Below, one piece after another: positions 8,834-22,917 of a stretch of DNA of 64,000 nucleotides; position 1 is the stretch's first letter; every line of letters begins with the position of its first letter. This stretch comes from Pseudomonas sp. KBW05 (lineage in GTDB: Bacteria > Pseudomonadota > Gammaproteobacteria > Pseudomonadales > Pseudomonadaceae). The notes under the pieces are model-generated. The model saw only the letters and a program-made list of their open reading frames with translations, did not search any database and had not been told where the DNA came from. The position numbers and the translations under genes were made by a program. The stretch spans positions 1-64,000 of the forward strand of contig NZ_QAJM01000027.1 of assembly GCF_003852405.1 (NCBI RefSeq). Reading direction: 5' to 3'.

Positions 8834-11800
8834 TCACTCCTCCTGTGGGCGCGGGTTCGTGGTGGGCTGGTCCAACGGCGGTGTCAACGCATTACCTAGC
8901 TCATCGACCGTCGCCTCTGCCACCTGGAAGTCAATGCCGGTGCGTTCGTAGTAGGTGCGCAGGTAGGCGATGCTCTGTGCGGACAACGGGTTCCCGCTCA
9001 AGTCCGAGTCTTCGTTGAAGGTGGCCATCATCTCCAGCAAATCGCTGGTGAGCTCGCGGATCTGGTTCTGGCTCAGGTCCAGGGTGTGCAGGCTATGGAG
9101 TGAAAATACACCCTGGGGCAACTGGCTGAGCCGGGCGTTACGCAAATGCAATGAAGTGATTTGGCTCAGTTGGCTGACATCCGGTGCCAGGGTCAGAGGA
9201 TTGTTGCTCAGGTCGAGGAAATCCAGCTCCGTCACGTCACCCAGCGTGCGACTGGTGGTTGGCGTGAGGGTGATTGCACAGTCCGACAAGTCGAGGCTGG
9301 ACAATCGCGGCATGCTGAACACCGAAGTGGGGATCGCACCCAGGTGACAATGATTCAGGCTCAACGATTGCAGCTTGGTGAAGCATTGCAAGGTGCCATC
9401 GACTGCGGTGGTACCGCCGTCGCCGGTGTATTGAAACCAGGACACATGCTCGAATCGCGCGCTCAGCTGCGGCAGATTGCCCATGATCGGCGTGTCCAGG
9501 ATCAGGGCGTGGGTCAGCGCGTCATCCAGGCTTTCTTCATCTTCTTCGCCCTCGCGGCGCCAGGTCTGTTCCAGCAGCGTCTTGAAGTCGTTGCGTAACA
9601 GTTGCTGGCGCGCACGTTCTGCTTCATCCAATGGAATATCCAACACAGGGTGGCGCTCGGGCACCGCCAGCATCCACTGTTGCAGGTCGGTGCTGAGTTG
9701 GGCGTACTCGGCTTCAAGGCTGGCCAGTGCGCCTGCTACCGACTGCATCGTGCCGGGCAGTTGAAACACGAACCGGTCGGCCTCGCCCGGTGTCAAGGTC
9801 GGGTATAGCCTTAGCAGGCGCTGGCGGTCGGCCTCGGGTGCCTGGGCGTTGAAATGCTCCTGCCGTGCCTGGCTGTAGCGCTTGATCTGCTCCAGTGCCG
9901 AAGCAGACAGCGGGTTGCCGGACAGGTCAAAAGCCCGGCTCATCGATGCCGGCAGATCGAACAATGGCGCCGGCAGCTGTTCGATGAAGTTGTTGCTCAG
10001 GTCCACCCTGTTGCGCGGCACATGGCTGAACAGGCTGGCAGGCACCTCCTGCAAGCCGGTGTTACTCAGCAATACGCTGACCAGATGGGGCAATTGATGA
10101 AAATCCGGTATCAGGCCCAGGGGGTTGTGGCTCAGGTCCAGGTATTCCAGGCCCTGCATGCCCTGCAGGGCCTGCACGTGTGCTGGCGACAACGTGAGAG
10201 TGCAGCGTTGCAGGCCGAGGAACGTGAGGTTTTGGCGGGCCAGTATCGAGGACGGGATCTGCCCAAGCTTTGCGTTTTCGATATTGAGGATGTCGAGATC
10301 GGGGAAGCTCTCGAGAAACCCCTCGGGTCGCAACGCGCGGCCGTTGCCTTGGATGATGAGGGAGCGCACGTGCCTTAAGCGAGTGCTGAGGGTGGGCAGG
10401 TCGCCCGACAGCGGTGGGTTGATCACCAGCGAGCGTGCCAGATGAGTTTCCTGCGGTGGTTCTCTGCGCCAGCTTTGTTCCAGTAATTGCCGCAACGCTC
10501 GGCGCCGAGCCCGTTCCAGGTGGGGAAGTCTCGGCACTTCGGCCCAGGTGCTGAGTTCCTGTTGCAGGGTATCCAGTTCTGCAGCCAGGCGTGCCAATTC
10601 AACGCGTCCGGCTTCGATATCGCCGGGCAGGGAGAAAATGAACCGGTTGATCGCGTTGCCGTCGAGCGAGGGATACAGCTGTTGTGCTTCACGGATATCC
10701 GCAGGGTGGGCATCGGCCTCCCAATGGGCTCCGTGGGTCTGAAAGTAGGCTTTTATCCGTTGCAGGGTCGGCGTCGACAGAGGGTTTTTCGATAAGTCGA
10801 ACTTTTGGCTGATGCTCGCAGGTTGTTCGAACAGTGCGTCGGGCAATTCGCTTATCTGGTTTTCGCTCAGTATGGCGGCCTCCAGTTCGGTGCGGCTGAG
10901 TATGCCGGGTGGCAGGCGATCGATGCCGGTGTGAGTCAGGTCCAAGGCGACCAAGTCGTGCATGGCTTCCACGCTGGGTACCTGGCCCAAGGGGTTGTGG
11001 TCGAGTGCGAGGGTCTGCAGGCGTGTCATAGAGGCCAGTTCAACCTGATTGGCCGTCGTCAGTACAACGTTGCAATCGCTCAGGCTGAGGGTGTTCAGGT
11101 TGGGCCAGGTATGCACCTGCAAAGGCAGGCTGCCGAGGGGAACGTTGCGTACATCCAAATGGCGCACCTGATAAAAGCTGGCCAGAAATGCCTGCGCACC
11201 TTGGTTGGTACGTGCGCCGACCAGGGACAGTAATGACACATGCTCAAAGTTGGCCGTCAGGCTGGGCAATGGCCCGATGATCGGCAGGTTGAGTCGCAGG
11301 CAATAACCATCGCGTGTCGGATCATCGAAGTAGCTGTCGATTTCGCTCTCCCGGCGCCAGGCCTGCTCGATGCATTGCGCCATATGCCGGCGATTGCGCT
11401 GGTCGTAGCGGCGCTCGCCCGCCGACAGGGCCTGACCGGTCAGTGGGTGCTGGTTCGGCGTGGCGTCGCGCCACGCGGCGAGGTCATGTTGCAGTTGCCG
11501 ATATTCCTCGGTCAGGGCTGACAGGCGATTGGCCGCGCCACCCGGCTGGCGTTCCAGGTGCTCGAGGAGGGTGCGCAGCCGTGCGTTATCAAGGCGTGGG
11601 TACAGCCGCCCGGCACGTTCCAACAAGGTCGGTAGTTGCTGGGGCGGCGCCGGTAATGCGGCGTAACCGTCGTTGTTGCCCAGCAGGCGCAACGTTTCCC
11701 GCGTTGGTGGCTTTGGCACGCCCTCATCGAGCACTGCCCGCAGCGCTTCGCGGGGCAGGGGCTGTTGGCGCAGGCGACGCTTGAGTTCGAGGCTGTCGGT

Positions 11801-14767
11801 GACCTGGATATTCAACGCATTGCGCTGAGCGTCGGGCAGGGCCTTGAGGATGGCGCTGTACAGGTCGGTCTCACCGAACAGCGGGCCGCTGCCGTTGTAG
11901 GGGACATAGCGGCCGTCGAGGGTGCGCACCAGTGTCCGGACGATACGGGCGTCCTCAGGCCCGACGCTGTTCCATACCTCGCCTTGCAGCGAGTAATGCC
12001 GCGCCACCAGGCGTATGTGCGCCGACCAGCCGGGGAGCAGTTTCAGTGAGTTCATGGCCAGGCGATCGGTGTCCAGGCTGCCCGCCGCCACCAGATGCTG
12101 GCCCTCATAGGCGCGGTTGAGGCGTACCTCCTGCCACGCCGCACGTGCGAGTTCGGCCAGGCGCGCAGGGGTGCGTTGTTGGTCGAGGGCCTGCAGTTCT
12201 GCGCCAGTGGCATGGCTGAGCAAATGCTCGGCCACCTCGGTCGGCAGGCTCGGCGCCGCGTCTATCAACCGTCGCGTCCCATGGTCCGAGGTTTGTTGCA
12301 GCGGCCTGTAGCGTGAGTCGAACAATTGCGCGCGTTCGCGTTCGGCGATGTCCGCCAGCCGGCGGCGCAAGTGCTTGACGCGGGTTTGCAGGCTCAATTG
12401 CGGGTCGCTGGCGCGCTCGCCGAATGAGGCGCGGATTTCGTCGGCCGTGAGGGCCTCGAGGACGGTTTTGAGCAAATCGCCGTTGCTCAGCTGAGCCTCA
12501 TGCACCTGCACCACGGGGCGGTGGTTCTCACCGAAGCGCCACACAATGTTGCCCTGGGCATCGAGAAAACGCAGGGCCTTGGAGGCAGGCCAATAGCCGT
12601 AGCTGGTGAGCAGTTGCAATTGATCCTGCGGGTCGATGGCGTGATAGACCGCTGGATCATCGCTGCGCAGTTGTTCGATCAGCTGACCGATGGCGCGGTC
12701 GATGCGCAGCCGTGTCAGGGTATCGGCAAGCAGCGGCGGCAGGGGGTCGCCGTTAAGGTGCATCCTGCGTAAGGCAGCCTCTTCGACACCGCTCAATTGC
12801 AGGGCCAGGGCGCGATCGCTATCGCTGAGTGGCTGCGCGCGGTGGCCCAGGCGCTGTAGAAGCGTCGGCTGGTCCCAGTGCTGGGGGTGCTCAAGTTCCG
12901 TGTGCCACGCACCGGCGCCGTTGTGGGTCAGGGCGGGGCGGTAGGCGTCCGTTCGGGTGGGATGTTTGATGACGTACTGCTCGGTGCCGGTGACCTTTTC
13001 CACGGCATAGTGCTTGCCTGTCAGCGCCAGGATGTCTTCGTCGCGTATGCGCAGCAGCCCCAGCCGGTCATGGCCGAGGCGGGCCGGCACGTTGAGGGTT
13101 TGCTGGTAAGGCTCAAGGTCCGGTTTCCAGTAGCGGGTTTTGCCACCGGCCAGGGTCACGGGCTTGAAGCCGTCGATGAATGCGCGCACGTCCTGCGGTA
13201 ACAGCTTGCGCAACTCGCTGGCGCCAATGGTACTGCCGGCGGCGAACGCACCGGCTTGCACCAGTGTTTCGAGCACGCTCATCAGGTGGCTGAACGCCTC
13301 GGTGCGCAGGCCTTCAGCCCAGTCGACGATGCCTTCGAAGGCGTCATCCAGCAGTTGGTACGCCATGTAGCCCAGCATCAGTTCGCCGAGGCCGGGAATG
13401 AACGGCGCCGCCACCAGCAGCACGGCGTTGAGAATCGAAGACGCGACGTTGACCAGCGCATCCCATCGTGCCCAGCGGGCATTGCGGTCTGCATCGGCGG
13501 TGGGCACCGCACGCGTACGTGCGTCGTTCAGCAGTTGGTTGAGCCTCTGTTGGTATTGGTGCTGCCACAGGTCGCCACCGATCGCCGATGCGGCAAATTG
13601 CAGCTTGGGCGCTGCACTGGGTTCTTCGCGCCAGGGCGCCAGGCCGCTGCCGGGTTGGGGCGGATGCCAGGTGATTGTGGCCAGGCGTTGGGTGAGACCG
13701 GCGAAAAACACGCCGAGCTGGTCATGGGGGATGAAGCGGCTGAAAAAGCGCTGGTAGGTCTCCTCGCGCAACTGTTGCGTCAGCGCTCGCTGGAAGGCCC
13801 GGGCCGAGGCGTACTCCTTGAGCGGGTGCTTTGGGTCGTCAGGGATGTAGGCCAGCAGGCGCTGCACGGTACGGGTCTGTTCCAGGTCTGGCGCGAACAG
13901 CAGGATGCCGGTGAGCGGCACGTCCATCATGCTCAGGGCGTGACAGCGCAACGGCAGGCGATTGAAGGTCACGCCGGGGTGATCGGCAAGCAGGTTTTCG
14001 ATCGCCAGGGCGTAGTCCGCCTGGATGTCGCCTTGTAGGCGCGCCAGTTGCAGCGACGCGCGCAGGTTGGCCTTCTGGCTGGCTACAACCTTGTGTTGCA
14101 GCACGGCACTGGCGAGCGGTTCATCCAGGCCCAATTCGGTGCGTAAATGGCGAGCGTAGCGGGCGCCGATATCCAGCTCGCGACACAGGCCAATGAAGGA
14201 CGCAATCGGCATCACCTGCTTGACCGCCGGCACGGTGTCGAACTGGCCACTGCCGGAGGGGCGGGTGATATAGCTCGACTGCGCCTCGTAGGCGTCGGGG
14301 CGGGTCTCCTTGAGATCAAAATTGTGCAGCGCCGCGTCCAGCAGCGATACGGTCAAGGTGCGTGCACCACCGGAGCCGATGGCCGGGAACCAGGGCAGGT
14401 GCTGAGGAATGTAGAGGCGCAGGAACAGCGTATCGGTGTTGACGTCCAGGCTGTAGCGGGAGAGCAGGGCGTCTTCAAGGATCGGCTTGGCGAATGCTTT
14501 TGCATCCTGAAGTTTCTCCAGTGCCTGCTCCACGCGGGAGCGGGCTTTCCAGTGCTCGGCTGTCAGCTGCTGTAACTGGCGCTTGTGGGCGGCGGAGGCC
14601 GTTGCCATGGCCTTGGCGTGCCTGGGATTGGCGCTGTTCAGGGCGGCCCGACTGCGGGTGGAGGCCTGGCCCAGCCAGTCCGGGAAGCTGTTTTGCAGCG
14701 GGGTGTAGTGGGTGTCCGGGGGCCGCGTGTCCTCGGCCAATGGGGGCGAGGTGGAGGTGGTGGTCAT
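8834..14767 (-). CDS. Giant leucine-rich-repeat, dermonecrotic-toxin-like protein
   Basis: A 1977-residue protein resembling the large Pseudomonas proteins that carry a dermonecrotic-toxin-like domain plus leucine-rich repeats. The start at 14767 (MTTTSTSPPL) is chosen because the 19 extra residues of the longer frame look unlike the family; neither start has a strong ribosome binding site. Residues 1-1080 are mostly helical, with a hydrophobic pair near 440-470 (AVLLVAAPFIPGLGELML). Residues 1080-1977 are three tandem modules of about 300 residues. Each has a helical linker (LEAEYAQLSTDLQQW type), six or seven LRRs, and a cap (FDLSGNPLS...). The E3 ligase (NEL) domain common in such proteins is absent: the last module stops where it would begin. 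No secretion signal is seen. Function unknown; toxin or effector role is inferred. Confidence 0.8.
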   Translation of the reverse strand: MTTTSTSPPLAEDTRPPDTHYTPLQNSFPDWLGQASTRSRAALNSANPRHAKAMATASAAHKRQLQQLTAEHWKARSRVEQALEKLQDAKAFAKPILEDALLSRYSLDVNTDTLFLRLYIPQHLPWFPAIGSGGARTLTVSLLDAALHNFDLKETRPDAYEAQSSYITRPSGSGQFDTVPAVKQVMPIASFIGLCRELDIGARYARHLRTELGLDEPLASAVLQHKVVASQKANLRASLQLARLQGDIQADYALAIENLLADHPGVTFNRLPLRCHALSMMDVPLTGILLFAPDLEQTRTVQRLLAYIPDDPKHPLKEYASARAFQRALTQQLREETYQRFFSRFIPHDQLGVFFAGLTQRLATITWHPPQPGSGLAPWREEPSAAPKLQFAASAIGGDLWQHQYQQRLNQLLNDARTRAVPTADADRNARWARWDALVNVASSILNAVLLVAAPFIPGLGELMLGYMAYQLLDDAFEGIVDWAEGLRTEAFSHLMSVLETLVQAGAFAAGSTIGASELRKLLPQDVRAFIDGFKPVTLAGGKTRYWKPDLEPYQQTLNVPARLGHDRLGLLRIRDEDILALTGKHYAVEKVTGTEQYVIKHPTRTDAYRPALTHNGAGAWHTELEHPQHWDQPTLLQRLGHRAQPLSDSDRALALQLSGVEEAALRRMHLNGDPLPPLLADTLTRLRIDRAIGQLIEQLRSDDPAVYHAIDPQDQLQLLTSYGYWPASKALRFLDAQGNIVWRFGENHRPVVQVHEAQLSNGDLLKTVLEALTADEIRASFGERASDPQLSLQTRVKHLRRRLADIAERERAQLFDSRYRPLQQTSDHGTRRLIDAAPSLPTEVAEHLLSHATGAELQALDQQRTPARLAELARAAWQEVRLNRAYEGQHLVAAGSLDTDRLAMNSLKLLPGWSAHIRLVARHYSLQGEVWNSVGPEDARIVRTLVRTLDGRYVPYNGSGPLFGETDLYSAILKALPDAQRNALNIQVTDSLELKRRLRQQPLPREALRAVLDEGVPKPPTRETLRLLGNNDGYAALPAPPQQLPTLLERAGRLYPRLDNARLRTLLEHLERQPGGAANRLSALTEEYRQLQHDLAAWRDATPNQHPLTGQALSAGERRYDQRNRRHMAQCIEQAWRRESEIDSYFDDPTRDGYCLRLNLPIIGPLPSLTANFEHVSLLSLVGARTNQGAQAFLASFYQVRHLDVRNVPLGSLPLQVHTWPNLNTLSLSDCNVVLTTANQVELASMTRLQTLALDHNPLGQVPSVEAMHDLVALDLTHTGIDRLPPGILSRTELEAAILSENQISELPDALFEQPASISQKFDLSKNPLSTPTLQRIKAYFQTHGAHWEADAHPADIREAQQLYPSLDGNAINRFIFSLPGDIEAGRVELARLAAELDTLQQELSTWAEVPRLPHLERARRRALRQLLEQSWRREPPQETHLARSLVINPPLSGDLPTLSTRLRHVRSLIIQGNGRALRPEGFLESFPDLDILNIENAKLGQIPSSILARQNLTFLGLQRCTLTLSPAHVQALQGMQGLEYLDLSHNPLGLIPDFHQLPHLVSVLLSNTGLQEVPASLFSHVPRNRVDLSNNFIEQLPAPLFDLPASMSRAFDLSGNPLSASALEQIKRYSQARQEHFNAQAPEADRQRLLRLYPTLTPGEADRFVFQLPGTMQSVAGALASLEAEYAQLSTDLQQWMLAVPERHPVLDIPLDEAERARQQLLRNDFKTLLEQTWRREGEEDEESLDDALTHALILDTPIMGNLPQLSARFEHVSWFQYTGDGGTTAVDGTLQCFTKLQSLSLNHCHLGAIPTSVFSMPRLSSLDLSDCAITLTPTTSRTLGDVTELDFLDLSNNPLTLAPDVSQLSQITSLHLRNARLSQLPQGVFSLHSLHTLDLSQNQIRELTSDLLEMMATFNEDSDLSGNPLSAQSIAYLRTYYERTGIDFQVAEATVDELGNALTPPLDQPTTNPRPQEE

Positions 14768-14824
14768 GGGATTGATCTCTGGAACCAAGAAAACTGCCAG
14801 TAAATCAGCCGCACGAAGGCGCAT

Positions 14825-16276
<1,452 letters not shown>

Positions 16277-16357
16277 TAGACCGTTCGGTGCCCGGTGTTC
16301 GGGCCCGAACACAAATTTTGTATGCCGGACTCCTTTGTTGGAGCTGTGAAGATCAAA

Positions 16358-16447
16358 TGTGGGAGCGGGCTTGCTCGCGAATGCAGTGGTTCAGTCACCT
16401 CAAATGTTGAATGACACGCCGCTTTCGCGAGCAAGCCCGCTCCCACA
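16358..16447. repeat. REPIN between aruC and aruF
   Basis: Arms TGTGGGAGCGGGCTTGCTCG and its inverted partner ending AAGCCCGCTCCCACA surround a spacer of about 40 bases. It sits inside the aru operon and is a second REP subtype (GCGGGCTTGCTCGCGA core), different from the one at 2815 and 7661. Confidence 0.88.
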
Positions 16448-16519
16448 CTTGACCTCACTGGTTTCAAGATCGTGTCCGGCATTTTTTCCTGCAAGTTTTT
16501 CGAGTTAAGGAGTGACACC

Positions 16520-17539
16520 ATGCTGGTGATGCGCCCCGCGCAAATGGCTGATCTGGGCGAGGTACAGCGTCTGGCTGCGGACAGCCCGATTGGTGTCACC
16601 TCCTTGCCGGATGATGTCGAACGCCTCAGCGACAAGATCGCCGCCAGCGAAGCGTCCTTCGCGGCCGAGGTGAGTTTCAACGGTGAAGAAAGCTATTTCT
16701 TCGTGCTCGAAGACACCGAGACCGGCAAGCTCGCCGGGTGCTCGGCCATTGTCGCGTCGGCCGGCTATTCGGAGCCCTTCTACAGTTTTCGTAACGAGAC
16801 CTTCGTGCACGCCTCCCGCGAGCTGAAGATCCACAACAAGATCCACGTGCTTTCCCAGTGCCACGACCTTACCGGCAACAGCCTGCTCACCAGCTTCTAT
16901 GTGGTGCCCGAGCTGGTCGGTTCGCCGTGGTCGGAACTCAATTCCCGTGGCCGCCTGCTGTTCGTCGCCAGCCACCCCGAGCGCTTTGCCGACTCGGTGG
17001 TGACCGAGATCGTCGGCTACAGCGACGAAAACGGTGACTCGCCGTTCTGGGACGCCATCGGTCGCAACTTCTTCGACCTCAACTACGCCGCCGCCGAGCG
17101 TCTGTGCGGGCTGAAAAGCCGTACCTTCCTCGCCGAGCTGATGCCGCACTACCCGATCTACGTGCCACTGCTGCCGGACGAAGCCCAGGAGGCGATGGGC
17201 CAGGTGCATCCGCGTGCGCAGATCACCTTCGACATCCTGATGCGCGAAGGCTTCGAGACCGACCATTACATCGACATCTTCGACGGTGGCCCGACGCTGC
17301 ATGCACGGGTCTCGGGCATTCGCTCCATCGCCCAGAGCCGCGTGGTGCCGGTGAAGATCGGCGAGATGGCCAAGGGTGTCGGCCGCCAGTACCTGGTGAG
17401 CAATGCGTCGTTGCAGGATTACCGCGCGGTGCTGCTGGAACTGGACTACGCGCCCGGCAAGCCGGTGACCCTGGACCTGGCTGCGGCGGAAGCGCTGGGT
17501 GTCGGCGAAGGCGCGAGTGTGCGTCTGGTTGCGGTTTAA
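16520..17539 (+). CDS. aruF: Arginine N-succinyltransferase, alpha subunit
   Basis: With AruG it transfers succinyl from succinyl-CoA to arginine, or to ornithine, the first step of the pathway. The ATG at 16520 follows AAGGAG and yields 339 residues; the frame upstream overlaps the REPIN region and is not used. The sequence LVMRPAQMADLGEVQRLAADS begins a GNAT-like fold of the AstA family. It is homologous to aruG immediately downstream (about the same length, shared motifs such as SPFWDAIGRNFF/SPFWESLGRHFF), showing an old gene duplication. Confidence 0.94.
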   Translation: MLVMRPAQMADLGEVQRLAADSPIGVTSLPDDVERLSDKIAASEASFAAEVSFNGEESYFFVLEDTETGKLAGCSAIVASAGYSEPFYSFRNETFVHASRELKIHNKIHVLSQCHDLTGNSLLTSFYVVPELVGSPWSELNSRGRLLFVASHPERFADSVVTEIVGYSDENGDSPFWDAIGRNFFDLNYAAAERLCGLKSRTFLAELMPHYPIYVPLLPDEAQEAMGQVHPRAQITFDILMREGFETDHYIDIFDGGPTLHARVSGIRSIAQSRVVPVKIGEMAKGVGRQYLVSNASLQDYRAVLLELDYAPGKPVTLDLAAAEALGVGEGASVRLVAV

Positions 17540-17590
17540 CACAGAGTTTCGCGGGTGGCCTTTAGCGGGCGGCCCGTCTGAGGAGATAGC

Positions 17591-20082
<2,492 letters not shown>

Positions 20083-20083
20083 A

Positions 20084-20172
20084 TGTGGGAGCGGGCTTGC
20101 TCGCGAAAGCGGTGGATCAGTCAATAAATGTGTATTTGACACACCGCATTCGCGAGCAAGCCCGCTCCCACA
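20084..20172. repeat. REPIN between aruD and aruB
   Basis: Arms TGTGGGAGCGGGCTTGCTCG and inverted AAGCCCGCTCCCACA with a spacer. It is the same subtype as at 16358, giving two REPINs inside one operon. Confidence 0.88.
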
Positions 20173-20237
20173 TTGGTCCTGCTGTGTGCTGAAGTAATTT
20201 GAAGCCTATAAAAACAGATGTTCGTGGAGCCTCGCCG

Positions 20238-21584
20238 ATGAAATCCTATGAAGTCAATTTTGACGGTCTAGTGGGGCCGACCCATAACTACGGCGGTTTG
20301 TCCTTTGGCAACGTCGCGTCCCAGAGCAACAGCCAGCAGCATTCCAACCCCAAGGAAGCGGCGTTGCAGGGCCTGCAAAAAATGAAAGCCCTGATGGACA
20401 TGGGCTTTGTGCAAGGCGTGCTCGCACCGCAGGAACGTCCCGACGTGGCCGCCTTGCGCAGTCTCGGCTTCAGCGGCAGCGACGCCCAAGTCATCCAGCA
20501 AGCCGCCAAGGACGCCATGCCGTTGCTGGTCGCCAGTTGCTCCGCATCGAGCATGTGGGTGGCCAATGCCGCCACGGTCAGCCCAAGCGCTGACACCTTT
20601 GACCGCCGCGTGCATTTCACCGCTGCCAACTTGAATTGCAAATACCACCGCAGCATCGAGCACCCGACCACCAGCCGAGTGCTGGGGGCGATGTTTGCCG
20701 ATCAGAAGCACTTCGCCCACCACGCCGCGTTGCCGGCGGTGGCGCAGTTCGGTGACGAAGGCGCGGCCAACCACACGCGTTTCTGCCGTGAGTACGGTGA
20801 CGCGGGCGTGGAGTTTTTTGTGTTCGGCCGCAGTGCGTTCGATAGCCGTTTCCCGGCGCCGCAAAAGTACCCGGCGCGCCAGACCCTCGAAGCATCCCAG
20901 GCGGTTGCGCGTTTGCACGGCCTGAAGGACGAAGGCGTGGTCTACGCCCAGCAGAACCCCGCGGTGATCGATGCCGGTGTGTTCCACAACGACGTGATCG
21001 CCGTGGGCAACGGCGAAGTGCTGTTCTATCACGAGGATGCGTTCCTCAATACCGAACAGATGCTGGCTGAGCTGCAAACCAAGTTGGGCAAGCTGGGTGG
21101 CAACTTCCAGTCGGTCTGCGTGCCCCGCGCCCTGGTCAGCGTCGAGGACGCGGTGCGTTCCTACCTGTTCAACAGCCAGTTGCTGACCCGCGCCGACGGC
21201 TCGATGCTGCTGATCGTGCCGGAAGAATGCCGCGCCAACGAGCGCGTGTGGAACTACCTGCAAGGCTTGACCGCGTCGGGTGGGTTGATCCGTGAAGTCA
21301 ACGTCTTCGACCTCAAGCAAAGCATGCAGAACGGCGGTGGCCCGGCGTGCCTGCGTTTGCGTGTGGCGTTGAATGAAACGGAACTGGCGGCGGTGAATCC
21401 AGGGGTTATCATGACCGCGCCGTTGTACGAAACACTGACCCAGTGGGTAGGCAAGCACTACCGCGACAGCTTACGGGAAACCGATCTGGCTGACCCGCAA
21501 TTGCTGCTTGAATGCCGGACGGCACTGGATGAACTGACGCAAATCCTTAAACTGGGCTCGGTTTATCCTTTCCAGATCAATTAA
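20238..21584 (+). CDS. aruB: Succinylarginine dihydrolase
   Basis: Hydrolyses succinylarginine to succinylornithine, CO2 and two ammonia. The ATG at 20238 ([20 protein letters not shown]) matches the family N-terminus and follows GGAG; the frame upstream adds 13 unlikely residues. At 448 residues it has the normal AstB length. It belongs to the amidinotransferase fold, and family active-site residues are expected in [20 protein letters not shown] and the C-terminal [12 protein letters not shown] with its cysteine. Confidence 0.95.
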   Translation: MKSYEVNFDGLVGPTHNYGGLSFGNVASQSNSQQHSNPKEAALQGLQKMKALMDMGFVQGVLAPQERPDVAALRSLGFSGSDAQVIQQAAKDAMPLLVASCSASSMWVANAATVSPSADTFDRRVHFTAANLNCKYHRSIEHPTTSRVLGAMFADQKHFAHHAALPAVAQFGDEGAANHTRFCREYGDAGVEFFVFGRSAFDSRFPAPQKYPARQTLEASQAVARLHGLKDEGVVYAQQNPAVIDAGVFHNDVIAVGNGEVLFYHEDAFLNTEQMLAELQTKLGKLGGNFQSVCVPRALVSVEDAVRSYLFNSQLLTRADGSMLLIVPEECRANERVWNYLQGLTASGGLIREVNVFDLKQSMQNGGGPACLRLRVALNETELAAVNPGVIMTAPLYETLTQWVGKHYRDSLRETDLADPQLLLECRTALDELTQILKLGSVYPFQIN

Positions 21585-21609
21585 CGCCGCACGGCTGAGA
21601 GTTATATAT

Positions 21610-21900
21610 ATGACCACCGACACCCTGAAACTGATTCTTGAAGACACCGACGGCACCCAGCTGGAAACTTCCTGCACTCGCGTCGCCGTGGTGTGGCAGG
21701 GCAAGGAAATCTGGATCCAGCACGACGGCCGTGGCCAACTGCTGATCGGCGTGGACGTGGAAGAAGGCGACGCCGAGTACGCCAACCTGCTGATGCGCCC
21801 ATTGGCCACCAACCTGATGAGCCTGCAACTGGAAATGGAACCGGCCGACGTTGAAGGTGATGACGACGATCACGTCCACGGCCCAGGCTGCAACCACTAA
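21610..21900 (+). CDS. Conserved small hypothetical protein in the aru operon
   Basis: A 96-residue acidic protein without signal peptide or membrane segment, placed exactly where P. aeruginosa has PA0900, between aruB and aruE. The body (MTTDTLKLILEDTDGT...) is probably beta-rich. The C-terminus carries four aspartates followed by a His/Cys-rich tail, DHVHGPGCNH, which could bind a metal ion. The zinc enzyme AruE follows 12 bases later, so a metal-delivery or stabilising role is conceivable, but this is speculation. Its real function is not known to me. Confidence 0.8.
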   Translation: MTTDTLKLILEDTDGTQLETSCTRVAVVWQGKEIWIQHDGRGQLLIGVDVEEGDAEYANLLMRPLATNLMSLQLEMEPADVEGDDDDHVHGPGCNH

Positions 21901-21912
21901 GGAAGTGTGCTT

Positions 21913-22917
21913 ATGCTCGCCCTCGGCAAACTGCTTGAACTGACCCTCGCCGGTCGTGAACCGGCGCAAAAAATTCAACTGACTGTCGGCGGCGTGCAGA
22001 TGCGCTGGCTCAGCGAGGGCGCGCTGGAAGTGCGCCCGCCGCAGGGCAAGGACGATGGCGGCGACCTGCTGCTGTCGTCTGGCATCCATGGCAACGAAAC
22101 GGCGCCGATCGAACTGCTCGACCGCCTGTTGCATGGCATTGCCCGTGGGGAGATCAAGCCCCGCAACCGTATTCTGTTCCTGTTCGGCAACCCCGAGGCC
22201 ATGCGCCGCGGCGAGCGTTACCTCGAACTGGACGTCAACCGGCTGTTCAATGGCCGTCACGAACAAAACATCGGCCCCGAAGCCATGCGCGCCGCCGAAC
22301 TTGAACAACTGGCCCGCACCTTCTTCAGTCAACCGGGTCGTTCGCGCCTGCATTACGATCTGCACACGGCCATCCGTGGCTCGAAGATCGAGCAGTTCGC
22401 CCTGTACCCCTGGAAGGACGGTCGCCAGCATTCGCGTCGAGAGTTGGCGCGCCTGCGTGCCGCCGGCATGGAAGCGGTGCTGTTGCAGAACAAGACCTCG
22501 ATCACCTTCACCGCGTTTACCTACGAGCAGCTGGACGCCGAGGCCTTCACCCTGGAATTGGGCAAGGCGCGACCGTTCGGGCAAAACCAGGGCGTGGATG
22601 TGTCACGCCTGGAGGTGCGCTTGAAGCAGATCATCGAGGGCAACGAACCGCCAACCGACAGCCTGGACGGCCTGCAGTTGTTCGCCGTGTCCCGCGAAGT
22701 CATCAAGCACAGCGACGCGTTCCTCATGCACTTGCCTGCCGATGTGGAAAACTTTTCGCCACTGGACCAGGGCTACCTGCTGGCCGAAGACGTGGCCAAG
22801 ACGCGTTGGGTGATCGAGGAGCAGGGCGCTCGGATTATTTTCCCCAACCCGAAAGTGAAGAATGGCTTGCGGGCGGGGATCCTGATCGTGCCAACCACCG
22901 AGCAAGGCCTGCGTTAA
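21913..22917 (+). CDS. aruE: Succinylglutamate desuccinylase
   Basis: Last pathway step: succinylglutamate to succinate and glutamate. The zinc peptidase-like signature [12 protein letters not shown] (about residue 58) supplies His and Glu ligands, and [11 protein letters not shown] (about 148) the further histidine. The ATG at 21913 follows GGAAG; a GTG six bases earlier is an alternative. The 334 residues match AstE. Its stop overlaps the stop of the convergent M91 gene (4-base overlap around TTAA). Confidence 0.94.
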   Translation: MLALGKLLELTLAGREPAQKIQLTVGGVQMRWLSEGALEVRPPQGKDDGGDLLLSSGIHGNETAPIELLDRLLHGIARGEIKPRNRILFLFGNPEAMRRGERYLELDVNRLFNGRHEQNIGPEAMRAAELEQLARTFFSQPGRSRLHYDLHTAIRGSKIEQFALYPWKDGRQHSRRELARLRAAGMEAVLLQNKTSITFTAFTYEQLDAEAFTLELGKARPFGQNQGVDVSRLEVRLKQIIEGNEPPTDSLDGLQLFAVSREVIKHSDAFLMHLPADVENFSPLDQGYLLAEDVAKTRWVIEEQGARIIFPNPKVKNGLRAGILIVPTTEQGLR

